Assembly: GCA_010279815.1 (NCBI GenBank)
Contig: QEOQ01000519.1
Span: 999,002-1,063,001, forward strand
Origin: Brachionus plicatilis
Taxonomy: Eukaryota; Rotifera; Eurotatoria; Ploima; Brachionidae
Direction of reading: 5' to 3'
Length of the DNA: 64,000 nt
Positions 11,312-21,760 of the stretch are shown piece after piece. The notes under the pieces were generated by a model. It saw only the letters and a list, made by a program, of their open reading frames with translations, was not told the DNA's origin and searched no databases. Numbering within the stretch: the first letter of the stretch is position 1; each line of letters starts with the position of its first letter. A program made the translations under genes and the position numbers.

Positions 11312-11875
11312 GTTAGGAGATAAATATTTTTTTTAGTGTATAATTTTATTAATAAAAAGGAGATAAAAAAATAAGTGGATAAATTATTTTTGTAGGAGAT
11401 AAATATAAACTAAAATTGATAATTATTTTCAAAGGTAGATAATTAATTTGTGAAGTAGATATTTATCAGTTAGAATCGATTCTGAGAATTGGGAATCTAG
11501 CGCTTGCTCATGTCATTATTGGCAAAAAAATTTCAAATGTAAGCACACAATCGGAATTTTTTGTTTTGGCTTCAAGTTCAGTAGCAGTTCACGATCAAGT
11601 CGAAAATAATATTCAAGTTTCTGAGAAACGTAAACGCGGAAGACCAAAAAAATCAAGCAATGAAAACGAGCAATTGTCAAAAAGAGTAAGAAAATAAGTG
11701 TTAATTACTTTGTTTGTATTTTTTTTTTGTATTTTATTTTTGTACTTTTTTTTATTAATTGTCTCTTCTTAAAAAATAAATATATTCTGCAAAAAATGTT
11801 TATACACTTTTATTTTTTTTTTATCTACTTTTTATGAATTAAATTATACACTAAAAAAAATATTTATCTCCTAAC
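11312..11875 (+). mobile_element. Degenerate Mutator-like element carrying SWIM and AT-hook fragments
   Basis: Inverted ends at 11312-11348 and 11836-11875 (GTTAGGAGATAAATATTTTT type) enclose about 560 bp. Inside, one frame reads CSCHYWQKNFKCKHTIGIF (11505-11563), which has the CxC...CxH spacing of a SWIM zinc finger. A second frame a little downstream reads KRKRGRPKKSS, an AT-hook, ending at a stop at 11697. In MULE-type transposases a SWIM finger followed by such a basic RGRPKK tail is the typical C-terminus, so this looks like an internally deleted, frameshifted MULE. Catalytic residues are absent. Confidence 0.65.
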
Positions 11876-12036
11876 AAAAAATATACTCAAAAAAAATTCT
11901 TAGACCATTGAGTTGTAATTTCATTACACTCAGGCCCACTTTTAGCAAGTTTTTTGTCTATGCCTGTTTGTCAGATCAATCAGAAAATTATTTTAGAATG
12001 ATATTTGACGAGTGCCGGTGTTGAAGTTTCAAGAAT

Positions 12037-12082
12037 AAAATAATCTCTGCAACTAATTTTTGCAGAGTGCAGAGATTATTTT
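12037..12082. repeat. 15-bp perfect hairpin
   Basis: AAAATAATCTCTGCA pairs exactly with TGCAGAGATTATTTT across a 16-nt loop. Next to it lies the GCCGGTGTTGAAGTT phrase shared with 14842. Probably part of a worn mobile element. Confidence 0.6.
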
Positions 12083-12199
12083 TTAAAATTATTTAATTAT
12101 TAATAATTTATTAAAAATTTATTTTATATTTCAAACTTGACTTGCTGATCTTAAACTTCAAATTTTCCTAAATCTAAATCTTTTTAAAATCTGTAATTC

Positions 12200-12310
12200 A
12201 ACATTAGTTTACGTTTGACCGCGTAAAATAAAATTTTTTACGTAATATACTGTAAAGCAAACTTATGTAAACTTACGTAAAATAAAGTCAAATCCTCGTA
12301 ACAAATCAGT
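12200..12310. mobile_element. Relic of an ACGT-phased element
   Basis: Contains ATGTAAACTT followed 10 bp later by ACGTAAAATA, and the end-like string CAGTACTGTATAT at about 12306. Heavily decayed; identified by resemblance to the element at 1841-3324. Confidence 0.4.
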
Positions 12311-13671
12311 ACTGTATATAAAATTTATCTTATTTTTTGTAATCTTTTTCTCTTACTTTCTTATTCTAACGAAAAAATTGCATTTTATATTCAGTATTGA
12401 TTTGTCACAAGGATTTCGGTAAAATGTTTGTGGCATTCATTGAGGCTGTTGGAAATTTAATTTTAAAAGGGCTTTTAAATTAGAATTTGATAATTCGTTC
12501 ATATAACCAATCTAATATTTACCTTTGTTAATTATTATTATTATTCATATCATATTAATATTATTACACCTGCCATGGCGATGTTTTAAAAAGAAGATTA
12601 AAATTAAAAATAAAAATAATTTAATTCGAAAAAATTAAAAATAATCTTTGTCAAAACTAATGAATTCAAATCGTATTATGTGGTCTGGAATTAGATAAAA
12701 AAATTGTTAAGGGCTAAAATAATTGAAAATGGAGTAATCACGGTTATAACAAATTTTGAATTTCAAAAAAAGCTAACACCTTAAAAATGGCAATCATAAA
12801 TAAATCATTTAAAAAAGGTTGGCTGTACCTAAAACACGGAACGCAATTAAGTAATGCTGAAATGGAATAGAATGAGAACCTAAAATTCGGAACGAGTGCT
12901 ACAGAACAAACTAAAATATGGAATATTTTTCTTTGGAATTAGGTGATCTTTTTCAACTTGGTTTAACATCCTAAAATCTTAATAATAAGTCCAATACCAA
13001 AATTTTTTTATCTTCAAACAAGCAATGTGAAAATATTTATCACAATTGTCACAATCAATTGATGGTGTGCTACAATAAGATATAAACTTGAGATAAATTT
13101 ATTTATAAAAATCTAAAGCCTCTTTAGAATAAAAATATAAAATCAAAATATAGTTAAATAAAATAATAAAAAGGTTAAAATATAGAAGCAAATTAAACAA
13201 TAAATATATTTGATTTAAAAACAAAATATTTCAAAAATTATTAAATATTTAACTTTTCAGGAAAAAAGAAGAAATTAAAGGAAAATAATTACACAATGTT
13301 GTCAAAAGCTCGATTAATTTTGATTGGAATTTGGTATTTTTATCTTTCACCAGTCTGAAATCAAATAGAGAATAATAATCAATTAGATCGAGATTACGAC
13401 TAAACGTTACATAAAGTTAAATAAACTTCCTTTTTTTAAGGTTTTTAGACCCCTTTTATTTGAAGACAAAGTTGAAATCAATTTCTCATTTTTTTTTGTT
13501 CAAAATTAATTTTTTTTCCAAAAAATGTCTGCTTGAGAGTGAATTTTTTCACTTTTTATTAATAAAGTTTCAACTCAAATGTCAACTGCTTGAATTTTTT
13601 CATTCATTGATTTAAATTCTTATCTTTTTAGAGTGCTTGAGAAATTAATATTGATGACTAATTATTCTTTT

Positions 13672-13945
13672 TTAACCAAATTTACTGAAACTATCACCAA
13701 AAATTAAGAAAAAAATACAAAATTTCTAAATTATCCCAACAAAATATTATTCGCTTCATAATTACTAAAAAGATTCATAATTAATAAAGAGATTTAAAAA
13801 TACTATTATTTAACCAAATTTACTGAAACTTTTACCAAAAATTAAGAAAAAAATACAAAATTTCTAAATTATCCCAACAAAATATTATTCGCTTCATAAT
13901 TACTAAAGAGTACTAAAAAATACTATTTTCATTCAAATTTACTGA
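13672..13945. repeat. 138-bp direct duplication
   Basis: The block starting TTAACCAAATTTACTGAAAC at 13672 recurs at 13810 with very few changes. A shorter third start (CAAATTTACTGAAAT) is at about 13934. The inverse of this end motif occurs at about 14409-14436, so the block is probably a duplicated terminal segment of the element around it. Confidence 0.8.
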
Positions 13946-13963
13946 AATAAAAAAAAATTAAAA

Positions 13964-14311
13964 ATGTTAAAAATTGATGTTTCGAATATTCTTACTCATA
14001 AAAAAGCTATTGAACCTCCGATAGTTGAAGTGCAAAAATATGTTGATGTTAGTTCTGACGATGATGATTATGATAACAATGAACTTAATTTTAATGGAGC
14101 TAACGTAATAATCCGAATTAAGTGATATGTCCTTAAAATAGAGTACTCTATTTTAGTGACACGCTGTTATAACATGTAAAAGATTCTATAGTGACATGTC
14201 ACTAAAAAATTTAATGACATGTCATTAAATTCGGATATTTACGTTAGTACCATAAGAAAAAGAGCTAAAATTGCTTGGATTTTTCTGAAACAATGGCATG
14301 AAAGAGACTAA
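13964..14311 (+). pseudogene. Small acidic/basic ORF interrupted by a TA-flanked MITE
   Basis: From ATG at 13964 the frame reads KIDVSNILTHKKAIEPPIV, an acidic run (SSDDDDYDNNE) and then enters a MITE after 14102. Removing the MITE plus one TA (14103-14246) restores an open frame that continues IRKRAKIAWIFLKQWHERD to a stop at 14309-14311. The joined length is 67 codons and the phase is kept. As it stands the ORF stops inside the MITE at 14123-14125. Family not recognised; it may be the last exon of an element-encoded protein, since it sits inside the 13672-14440 inverted-ended element. Confidence 0.5.
14103..14244. mobile_element. TA-flanked MITE inside the small ORF
   Basis: Ends ACGTAATAATCCGAATT and (inverse) ACGTAAATATCCGAATT, flanked by TA at 14101-14102 and 14245-14246. 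Subterminal repeats TGACATGTCA occur in inverted pairs. 142 bp, no coding capacity. The TA duplication suggests a Tc1/mariner-mobilised MITE. Confidence 0.8.
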
Positions 14312-14444
14312 TTTTTGTTTTAAATTTTGGATTTATGAAATAAAAAGGTGTTTATGTAACTAAAAATAAATTTTGAAACTAAATTTGTGTTTTTGTTTTC
14401 ATCAAGTAAAATTGGTGATAGTTTTAGTAAATTTGATGATTTAA

Positions 14445-15283
14445 AATTAAGTAGCCAATATTGATTACTTGCTAATATTTTTTTTAATATTAGAATATTT
14501 CTTCAGATTCCTAGTTTGTTTTCTTTTATTTTTTTTTACTATTTAAAGTAATTTATTTCCAAGATTGTTCCGCAGCAAGCCCTTTAATTATTTTATATTT
14601 TGTTCTTTTTCCTTTTTGTTTAAAACCTTTATAGTTTAGAAGTTTATTTTACGGATCTGTTAGGATCTGGTGGTTCGCGGTTTTTACATGAACAATAAAG
14701 AAAAATAACAAAAAAAGGGAAAATAAAAGAAAACAAATTATAATTCTAAATCCAAATCCGAATGGCTAATGCTTTACACAGTGTTAAATACTAAAGACTC
14801 GCTAAGCACTGCGAAACAATGAGCATTTAAGAAGACGAGAGCCGGTGTTGAAGTTATTAAGAGAATTACAACATTTTATTATTTATTTTAAGGTTTTATT
14901 TTTCTTTCAACTTTTTTAAACATTTTCAAATCAAAAAAATTAATTAAATTATAATACGAATAAATTCGAGGTTACGAGAGAATGGAGTAATTAAGCTTAA
15001 ATTTATTGATTGATAGAATATGGACAATTGTTTGATGGAAGAACTTTACAGGGTACCATTCAAAGTAGCAAATTTTTTGAATCTTTCCTGAATATTTAAA
15101 ATACATTGGGCAAACAATTGACTATTTTAGCATTGGAAAGAAAATACTGGATTTGATCTAAGAGTATTTGTTTTAATTAACTCAATTGCTATAATATCAA
15201 TTTAATTCATATTATCTTTATTATTGTGCGCTTCTTATTAAATTTTTTTCAAAAAATAAATCAAACTAAATTCGCACTTTTTG
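14445..15283. other. AT-rich intergenic stretch
   Basis: No gene recognised. Contains the GCCGGTGTTGAAGTT phrase (about 14842) shared with 12014 in a moderately GC-rich patch at about 14750-14860, likely mobile-element debris. Confidence 0.45.
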
Positions 15284-15507
15284 AGCAAAGTAAAATTTTT
15301 GATCAAATTTCAAGCGATCAACCTTGCTCAAACGCAATTAAATTTCATTGCGTTTTTAGAAATTACAATTATTTTTCAAAAGTTTATAAATAAAGCTTTG
15401 AAAAATGTTAAAAAAATTAAAAATCTGTGATGAAATTTAATTGCGCATCTAAAATTTTTTGAGCAAAATTGAGCGATTGAAATTTGATTAAAAATTTTAC
15501 TTTGCTA
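15284..15507. mobile_element. 224-bp MITE with AGCAAAG ends
   Basis: AGCAAAGTAAAATTTTTGAT at the left is matched by the inverse at the right, ending CTTTGCT. Inner arms also pair (CAATTAAATTTCATTGCG against TGAAATTTAATTGCG). Direct flanks ACTTTTT at 15276-15282 and 15508-15514 form a 7-bp (perhaps 8-bp) target duplication. Non-coding. Confidence 0.8.
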
Positions 15508-15794
15508 CTTTTTAAACTAATTAACTACTATTAATCAATATATTATTATTGAACAATTCGAATAAAAAATCAATTCCTGTCTTCTTAATTTATTTGAGAG
15601 TCAAAACTTACACTCCACCCAACCTCATATACAAATCTGTAAACATGGCGAAGATTTTTTTTACAATACAGCCATTATAAAAAAAATATTTATTTTTATA
15701 AATCTAAAAAAAGTAAAAATATATTTTAATTTTTAATGCAGTTTTTATTTTATATCAGAAATTTATTTATAACAAAAGCTGCGTAAAATATATA

Positions 15795-15944
15795 CAGTAG
15801 CGCTACGCCACGTGGATTTTACGTAAATTTACGTCAAATTACGTTAATTTACGTAATTTTACTATTCTATCTTTACGTAAAATTACGTAAATTAACGTAA
15901 TTTGACGTAAATTTACGTAAAATCCACATGGCGTAGCGCTACTG
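15795..15944. mobile_element. Near-perfect palindromic ACGT-phased MITE
   Basis: A 150-bp foldback with arms of about 68 bp. It starts CAGTAGCGCTACGCCACGTG, ends with the complement, and is flanked by TA on both sides (15793-15794, 15945-15946). Only one mismatch was noticed in the outer arms (CACGTGG against CACATGG). ACGT occurs at strict 10-bp intervals along each arm. This is the cleanest member of the superfamily that includes 1841-3324. Confidence 0.9.
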
Positions 15945-16965
15945 TATATGTTAAAATATTAAAGCATTCAAGCTAATCAGCTGCCTAATTGTGCCTGACA
16001 ATAAACTGACTTTTTGCCTAGCACAGCTAAAATTACTTCTACTGCTTTTAATAATTCTTTAAAAAAAGATCATGTCCTTCAATTAAAAAAAATGGAAACT
16101 TTATTTATTTGACACCCTTTCAAAGTGATAAAAAATAATGATGCTAAGAAAAATTCTTGATTAAAAATGTAAGAATTTAGAATTTTAAAAACAAAGAGTT
16201 GCAAAAAATTTGAACTTTGGATCGTACAGTCCGGCGACATTTTTCTGATTCGCTATGAAATTAAAAACAAAAAGACTATGCTCCTTGCCATGATGGTATT
16301 TTTTGGTAAAATTATAAAATATAATAATTTTTAAACAATATTTTAAGTTAGCTTCTTCTACTTTGAAACTTTTCACTTCAAAATACAACACAATGTTTGG
16401 AAATTTTTATAATAAAGCGAGTTAAATCTCGCATTCATGCAAACAGCTTGAAAAAATTTCACATATATTCTTCATCGGAGAGTTAACGTGGTTTATCCAG
16501 TTATTTCCGGGATCAGGAAATAAAGATATATTGAAATATCTAAATAGGAAATATGATAGAACTCATCAAGCGATACAAAAAAATCCCAAAATTTAATATT
16601 TATTTAAACAAAATTTCAATTTTTTGAAAAGCTCGATTAAGACTTTAATTTTTTGTCCAAGTTGATTGATCATAGTTTTTGATTATGTCACTCATTATTG
16701 TTTTAGTTTTGTCGGTAAAATATTTTTTATATTCTAAAAAAATTTTTTTGCAACCAAAAAACTAATTTGAAAAATTAGAAAAAAAAATTTTTCAAATTTA
16801 ATGAACCAATAGATTAATAAATCTAAAAAAAAATTAATTTGTCAGATTTATCAATATTTTAAGAATCTGAAATAAGAAATTTATTTAAAATTCAAAATTG
16901 CAAAGCTTTTTTTTCATTAAAAGTGTATTACGAGATATTGATAATCAAATAAAATACAATTAAAT

Positions 16966-17016
16966 TTTTTTTCAAAAAAAAAATTTTTTTTCAAAAAAAA
17001 AATTTTTTTTCTTTTT
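16966..17016. repeat. Short A/T tandem repeat
   Basis: Two to three copies of a ~19-bp unit made of an A run, a T run and a C (CAAAAAAAAAATTTTTTTT). Simple-sequence expansion. Confidence 0.8.
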
Positions 17017-19268
17017 TTTGTTGCTCTAAAATACATAATTCCCTTAGAATCTAATCATGAATATTATTAAAAACTCATCCAAATGTCCAAATATCGATGA
17101 TTTCAAAATTCCTTGATAAAAAGCTTTGTTATTTTAGAAAAATTAATTTTTAAAGACCAAATTTTTTAATTTAAAAAAATAATCTTTCAATAAAAAAACT
17201 TAAAGATTACTGATCATACGCTCAAAATTAGTTAAAAAGATCTAATCTAATTTTTTTATATTTTTATTCTATTAAGGAAAAAAAAATCAAAAATATTTTT
17301 GAAAAATAAAATTAAGAGTAATTAAAGCTTTCATCTAATTTTTGGTAAGCAACGAGCAAATTTAAAATATTTTTTAAAATATATTTTAAAATACAAAAAT
17401 TAATCTTCTGTAAAACATTACACCATTTGACCTTTGTAAAAAAATAATTTTTAAAATTGATAGGATTTATTGTCTTGGACTTTTGAAATCACCGATATTT
17501 GACCATTTGGATCAATATTTAAATCTTTAATTAGGTTTTAGAGTAAAATCTAAAGTCAAGTCACCGGATTGTATTTAGATGATTAAAGATTTAGATTTTT
17601 TTTTCAAGAACAAATATTTATATTATGATCCGCAAATGAGATCAAATAAAAATTTTCATTAAATTTTATTAAAGATAAATGTAATTTGATTATAAAATAG
17701 CATTATTTGGCTAATAATATTTTTTGGACTTGTACTCATGATTTATTAAGCAATAGTTGAGCAATAGGAAACTTTTCCATTTATTTGCTCGTTTATTATA
17801 GAGATTAGTTATATTTCCGAGAGAAATAAGAAAAGATAGTTTAAACTTTAATTTGATATAATGATCACCTTTTAGAAGTTTGAAAAAAAGAATAGTTAAA
17901 GATATTTTGTGATTTATTTACGAACAAGATTAAAAATATCTCAATAAATATCAAATATCATTAGAAGTTGAATAAATTTTATTTGTCAAACACCTTAGAA
18001 ATTGTGTACGGCTAAGAAAGGTCTCACGCGGACTCGGAATGTGGCCGCACTTGACAAGCGTTTATCAGCTTAGGAATGTGTCTGTCATCATGCAGAAAAA
18101 AGTCAACTGGATGGACAACTAAAATATTTAAAAAACCATACGACTTGGTCTAATCATAGACGCTTAATTACTAACAAAATATTTGTATTAACTTCAAAGT
18201 TCTATAGTGGTCATCTCAAATTTCATAAGTAACTTTTACGGTGGAAAATCGGTAAATTCAGAGTGCATTTTGATTAAGAAGATTAAGCCATAAAGTCATC
18301 TGGATTTATTGATGAATTTTGTTGCTCAAATTTTTGACATGGTACTCTATACTTAATTCGGTAATTAAACACAATTTTTGGATAAAGATTTAATTCTCTT
18401 TTTTTTTCTTTTTTCTTTTTTTTTTTTTGAAAATTTAAACCCTAAAGAAAGATTTAAATTACACCGCTTCATAAAGTTGCCAAATAAGCTTTTTTTAGTA
18501 TCGTGGCTTGATAAAAACAAAACGAGAAAAGAAAAAAAGAAGAGTTCAGATGAAAGTGATATGACATGTAGATGGTCCTGAGGCGTCTCAACGCCAACAT
18601 TGTCATTCTATCATGATAGTTTAAGATTTTATCAGAGAAAATTAAATTTTTTTAAATTCATTCCGTGATTATTGTGGTCAGCCAAATTAAAAAGGCATTA
18701 AGTTTCAAATTTAGCATTTTATTTTGTTTGAGATAAGATTTAGGAGTTTTGACAAGAAAAACTGTGCCATTCAATTTAATTATTTGAAAAAATAAACTTG
18801 GTCAAGTAGTAACACAATTAAAAAGTCAATTAAGGCGAATGTTTTAAATTAATGTTTTTATTTTTGCAGCTAAAGCCATTAGGGTTTTATTTGAGATAAA
18901 ATTTTTGTGCACAGATAACAGCTCGACTGTCTTCGAATTCCTCTAGTTCACTTAAGATACTTGATTAGAACAACTAGAACCGATTTCTATTAATCTCAAG
19001 AGAAAGTAAATTTTAAAATTCAAATAGAGAACAAACCGCCGAACGGTTCTATCTCTATGAGAGAATACTTGACTCGGTCTGTATCTTTGCCAAAATCACT
19101 CAAATTTGTCTACAAAAAGAATTGCACCGTATCCTTATCTTATTTGCAATAGTCGTTTATCTTTGCCTATTTTTTAGATCTAAAATCTTTTAATTAATAA
19201 ATAAATAAATAAAGCTCAACTTGAAAGCACTCTTAAGCTCTTGTAGGATTTCGATTTTTCAACCTAAA

Positions 19269-19425
19269 TTACAATGATATATCTATTCAAGTTTTTTAAA
19301 AAAAAAAAAGAAAGTTGTTTTTTTTTTTCATATTTTTGATTGAAAATTAGAAGTGTGTGTGAGTGAAAAGGTGAATAAATAGCCTGGACAACTTAAGAGC
19401 AATAATTTGATCTAAGTCAATTTAA
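19269..19425 (+). repeat. Duplicated non-coding block, copy 1
   Basis: Starts ACAATGATATATCTATTCAA, then after a poorly conserved A/T stretch continues AGAAGTGTGTG, AAAAGGTGAATAAATA, CCTGGACA, TTAAGAGCAAT and TTTGATCTAA. The same words in the same order occur at 21628-21760. No open frame, no inverted ends. It could be a duplicated regulatory element or an RNA gene; which is unknown. Confidence 0.7.
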
Positions 19426-20560
19426 TTTTTTATTTTTAATTTAAATTTTTTGTTTAAAACAAATTTCAGTCAAAAAAATAATAAAATAATTAATTTTTTT
19501 TATAGAATTTTTTAGTTGATAAAACAAATAAAAAAGGTGGACTAGAAATGGCATTGTTAAAGATGAAAAATTTAACCAGCTTTACAAAATGTGTGGTCAT
19601 ATCAAACCCAAAATTTTTTAATAAAGTTTTTTCGGTTATTCTGTTCTTAAAATCTATGTAAATATTATGAAGTCTATTAAATTAATGATAATAAATAAGT
19701 CTTATATTGATCATCATTTTTAGTCGAAAAAATAGTCTAATCATTAGAAATGGAGTTATAAATAATTTAAAAAATGGCAATACTACGTTTCATCGAAAAC
19801 TCTTTTATCCAAAGTATCTTTTATTTAAGATTGTATATAGAAATAGTTCATAGAATTTTTTTGTATCGAATTCATACATCGAATGTTTTTCACAGAAAAA
19901 TTAACATTGAAATTGTATTCATAGAAAAATTTTCTTTTCATATCAATGGTGAATTTTGAATATTGGTTTGGAAGTCGAAAATACAGATTTTAAAGAAGTA
20001 CCATGGTAAAGCTCCTTCAGATTAAAAAAAGTCAAACCAAATCAAATAAAATTTAAATTTAAATATAAAAGTAAAATAAAGTAAGAGAAAATTTTAATTA
20101 AATTAAAAATTGAGAAAGTTATATTCTATCGACTTTTATCTGTTCAATATGAAAAAATTTTAACAAGCCATAATTAGGTTATTTTCAAAATATAACAAAA
20201 TTAGTCTTGATGGTTTTTTTTTTGAAAGAATAGTATCAATTTTAGGTAATAATTTTAATTCATTTTTATTAGATTTTTTTTAAAACTGATTTTGATGAAA
20301 AGATTTTCGCTGCTAGAAATTTCTTTTTCTGTTAAAACTCTCGTTGAAAAAATTTTAGTTTGAATGATAATCGTTTGAATTTTTTAGTAGAGTTTTATTT
20401 TAATTTTTTTTGGAGATAGCTAGTGACATTTAGAATATAAAAAAAAAGAATTATACAATTGAATGATAAATAATGGAATCTTAGTCTATGTATGGACCGT
20501 GCTTGATCTAATTTAATTCAGACTAATTGTAAATTTTTTTAATTTTATTTTTTTTAAGGA

Positions 20561-20635
20561 AAGATAGCTACCATAGCGACACTAAAGTTAGTCTCGCTCT
20601 ACAGGCGTCCTCCTGAAGCTTAGCATTATTTTTAT
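20561..20635 (+). mobile_element. Solitary LINE 3' tail
   Basis: Reads GATAGCTACCATA, then a hairpin (GCGACACTAA / TTAGTCTCGC, one mismatch), then AGCATTATTTTTATT. This is the same arrangement as the LINE tail at 1478-1547 (GCTACCATA, hairpin, TTA repeat), but the hairpin sequence differs. Best read as a severely 5'-truncated insertion of a related LINE. Confidence 0.5.
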
Positions 20636-21627
20636 TGTTTAATTATAATATTAATATAAAAAAGCTTTGGATACTTTATTAAAATAAATGTTAAAATTTT
20701 TAATACTGTTATTCAGACTTAGAATTTTTAGAATGCAAAAAATGCTAAAAATCTTCCTTTTAAATAAAATTTCTCTTAAAACATAACAGAGGACTATTTG
20801 GCAAAAGTTTGGTTAAATAAATGCCTGAGAAAATGTTCAAATGAGATAAAATATTGTTTATATAAAGTCTCAGCTTTGCGTAAATATATTATTTTTCGTT
20901 TTGATTTTTTTTTATCGCTTTGTTGGTGTTTATTGAAATAGATAATTGATTAATTAAAAAAATGCATTATTTATTTTTTTTTAGAACTTTTAAAGAATTA
21001 AATTTTTTTATTTAGAACAAAAAAATTAAAATATTCAAAATTCAAAAAGTAAAAAATACACAAAATCTGAAAGAATATAAATTAATATTTTGCAAAAATC
21101 TCTGCTAAAATAATAATGATCAATTTAATGATACTCTATCTTTGAAAATATAAATCTAAGGCTAATTAAACTATGTAGGAATAAAATCAATATTTTTTAT
21201 CAATTATATCAAAAAATAACTTAAAAGAAAATAAACAAAAATGTATATTATAATTCCATGTGATAAGAAGGCCATCAGAAAGCAGTGTTTATTTTTATTT
21301 TTCCTTATAAATTTTATTCACAAATACTAAGGACATGGAATTGTGGTGAAGAATTCAACTTTAGAGAATAAATAATAGTCGGGTGCATGAACTTGACCAT
21401 CTTTTTTATTCAAGAGATAGCAATTTTTTTAAATCAAATTTTGATTAAATTTCGGTCAGTTCGAGGCGGAAGTTTTATTTTTTCAGTTCAGATGTAGGCA
21501 AAAAGTTAAGGACACCACCACTTGTTAATTTATCTTTTGATAAATTAAGAAAAGATTAGCTATTATGTGTTCAAGGATCTTTTAATTAAAAAATAAAAAT
21601 AAATTATTTTATTATTTCAATTTTAAA

Positions 21628-21760
21628 ACAATGATATATCTATTCAAGGCCTTAGCATAAAAAAAATATTAAACTATTCATTTTAGAATTGGAAGTGTGT
21701 GAAAAGGTGAATAAATAACCTAGATAGTTTAAGAGCAATCATTTGATCTAATTGAATTTT
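21628..21760 (+). repeat. Duplicated non-coding block, copy 2
   Basis: Counterpart of 19269-19425, same orientation, about 2.3 kb away: ACAATGATATATCTATTCAA, GGAAGTGTGTG, AAAAGGTGAATAAATA, CCTAGATA, TTAAGAGCAAT and TTTGATCTAA. The conserved words are separated by diverged A/T filler, so constraint rather than recent duplication may hold them. Confidence 0.7.

Larger units (their letters stand above)
11876..13660. other. AT-rich intergenic stretch with repeat relics
   Basis: Holds a 15-bp hairpin at 12037-12051 / 12068-12082 (core ATAATCTCTGCA), a copy of the phrase GCCGGTGTTGAAGTT at about 12014 that recurs at about 14842, and a faint ACGT-phased relic at about 12200-12310. No gene seen. Confidence 0.5.
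13672..14440. mobile_element. Inverted-ended element containing a small ORF
   Basis: CCAAATTTACTGAAACTATC at the left matches, inverted, GATAGTTTTAGTAAATTTG at about 14415-14433. The interior holds the 138-bp duplication and a short ORF that is itself interrupted by another MITE. Boundaries are approximate, and no target duplication could be fixed. Confidence 0.5.

Noticed and set aside
18378..18581. 67-codon ORF rich in Phe and Lys
   Set aside because: Driven by T and A runs in the desert; no protein-like composition.
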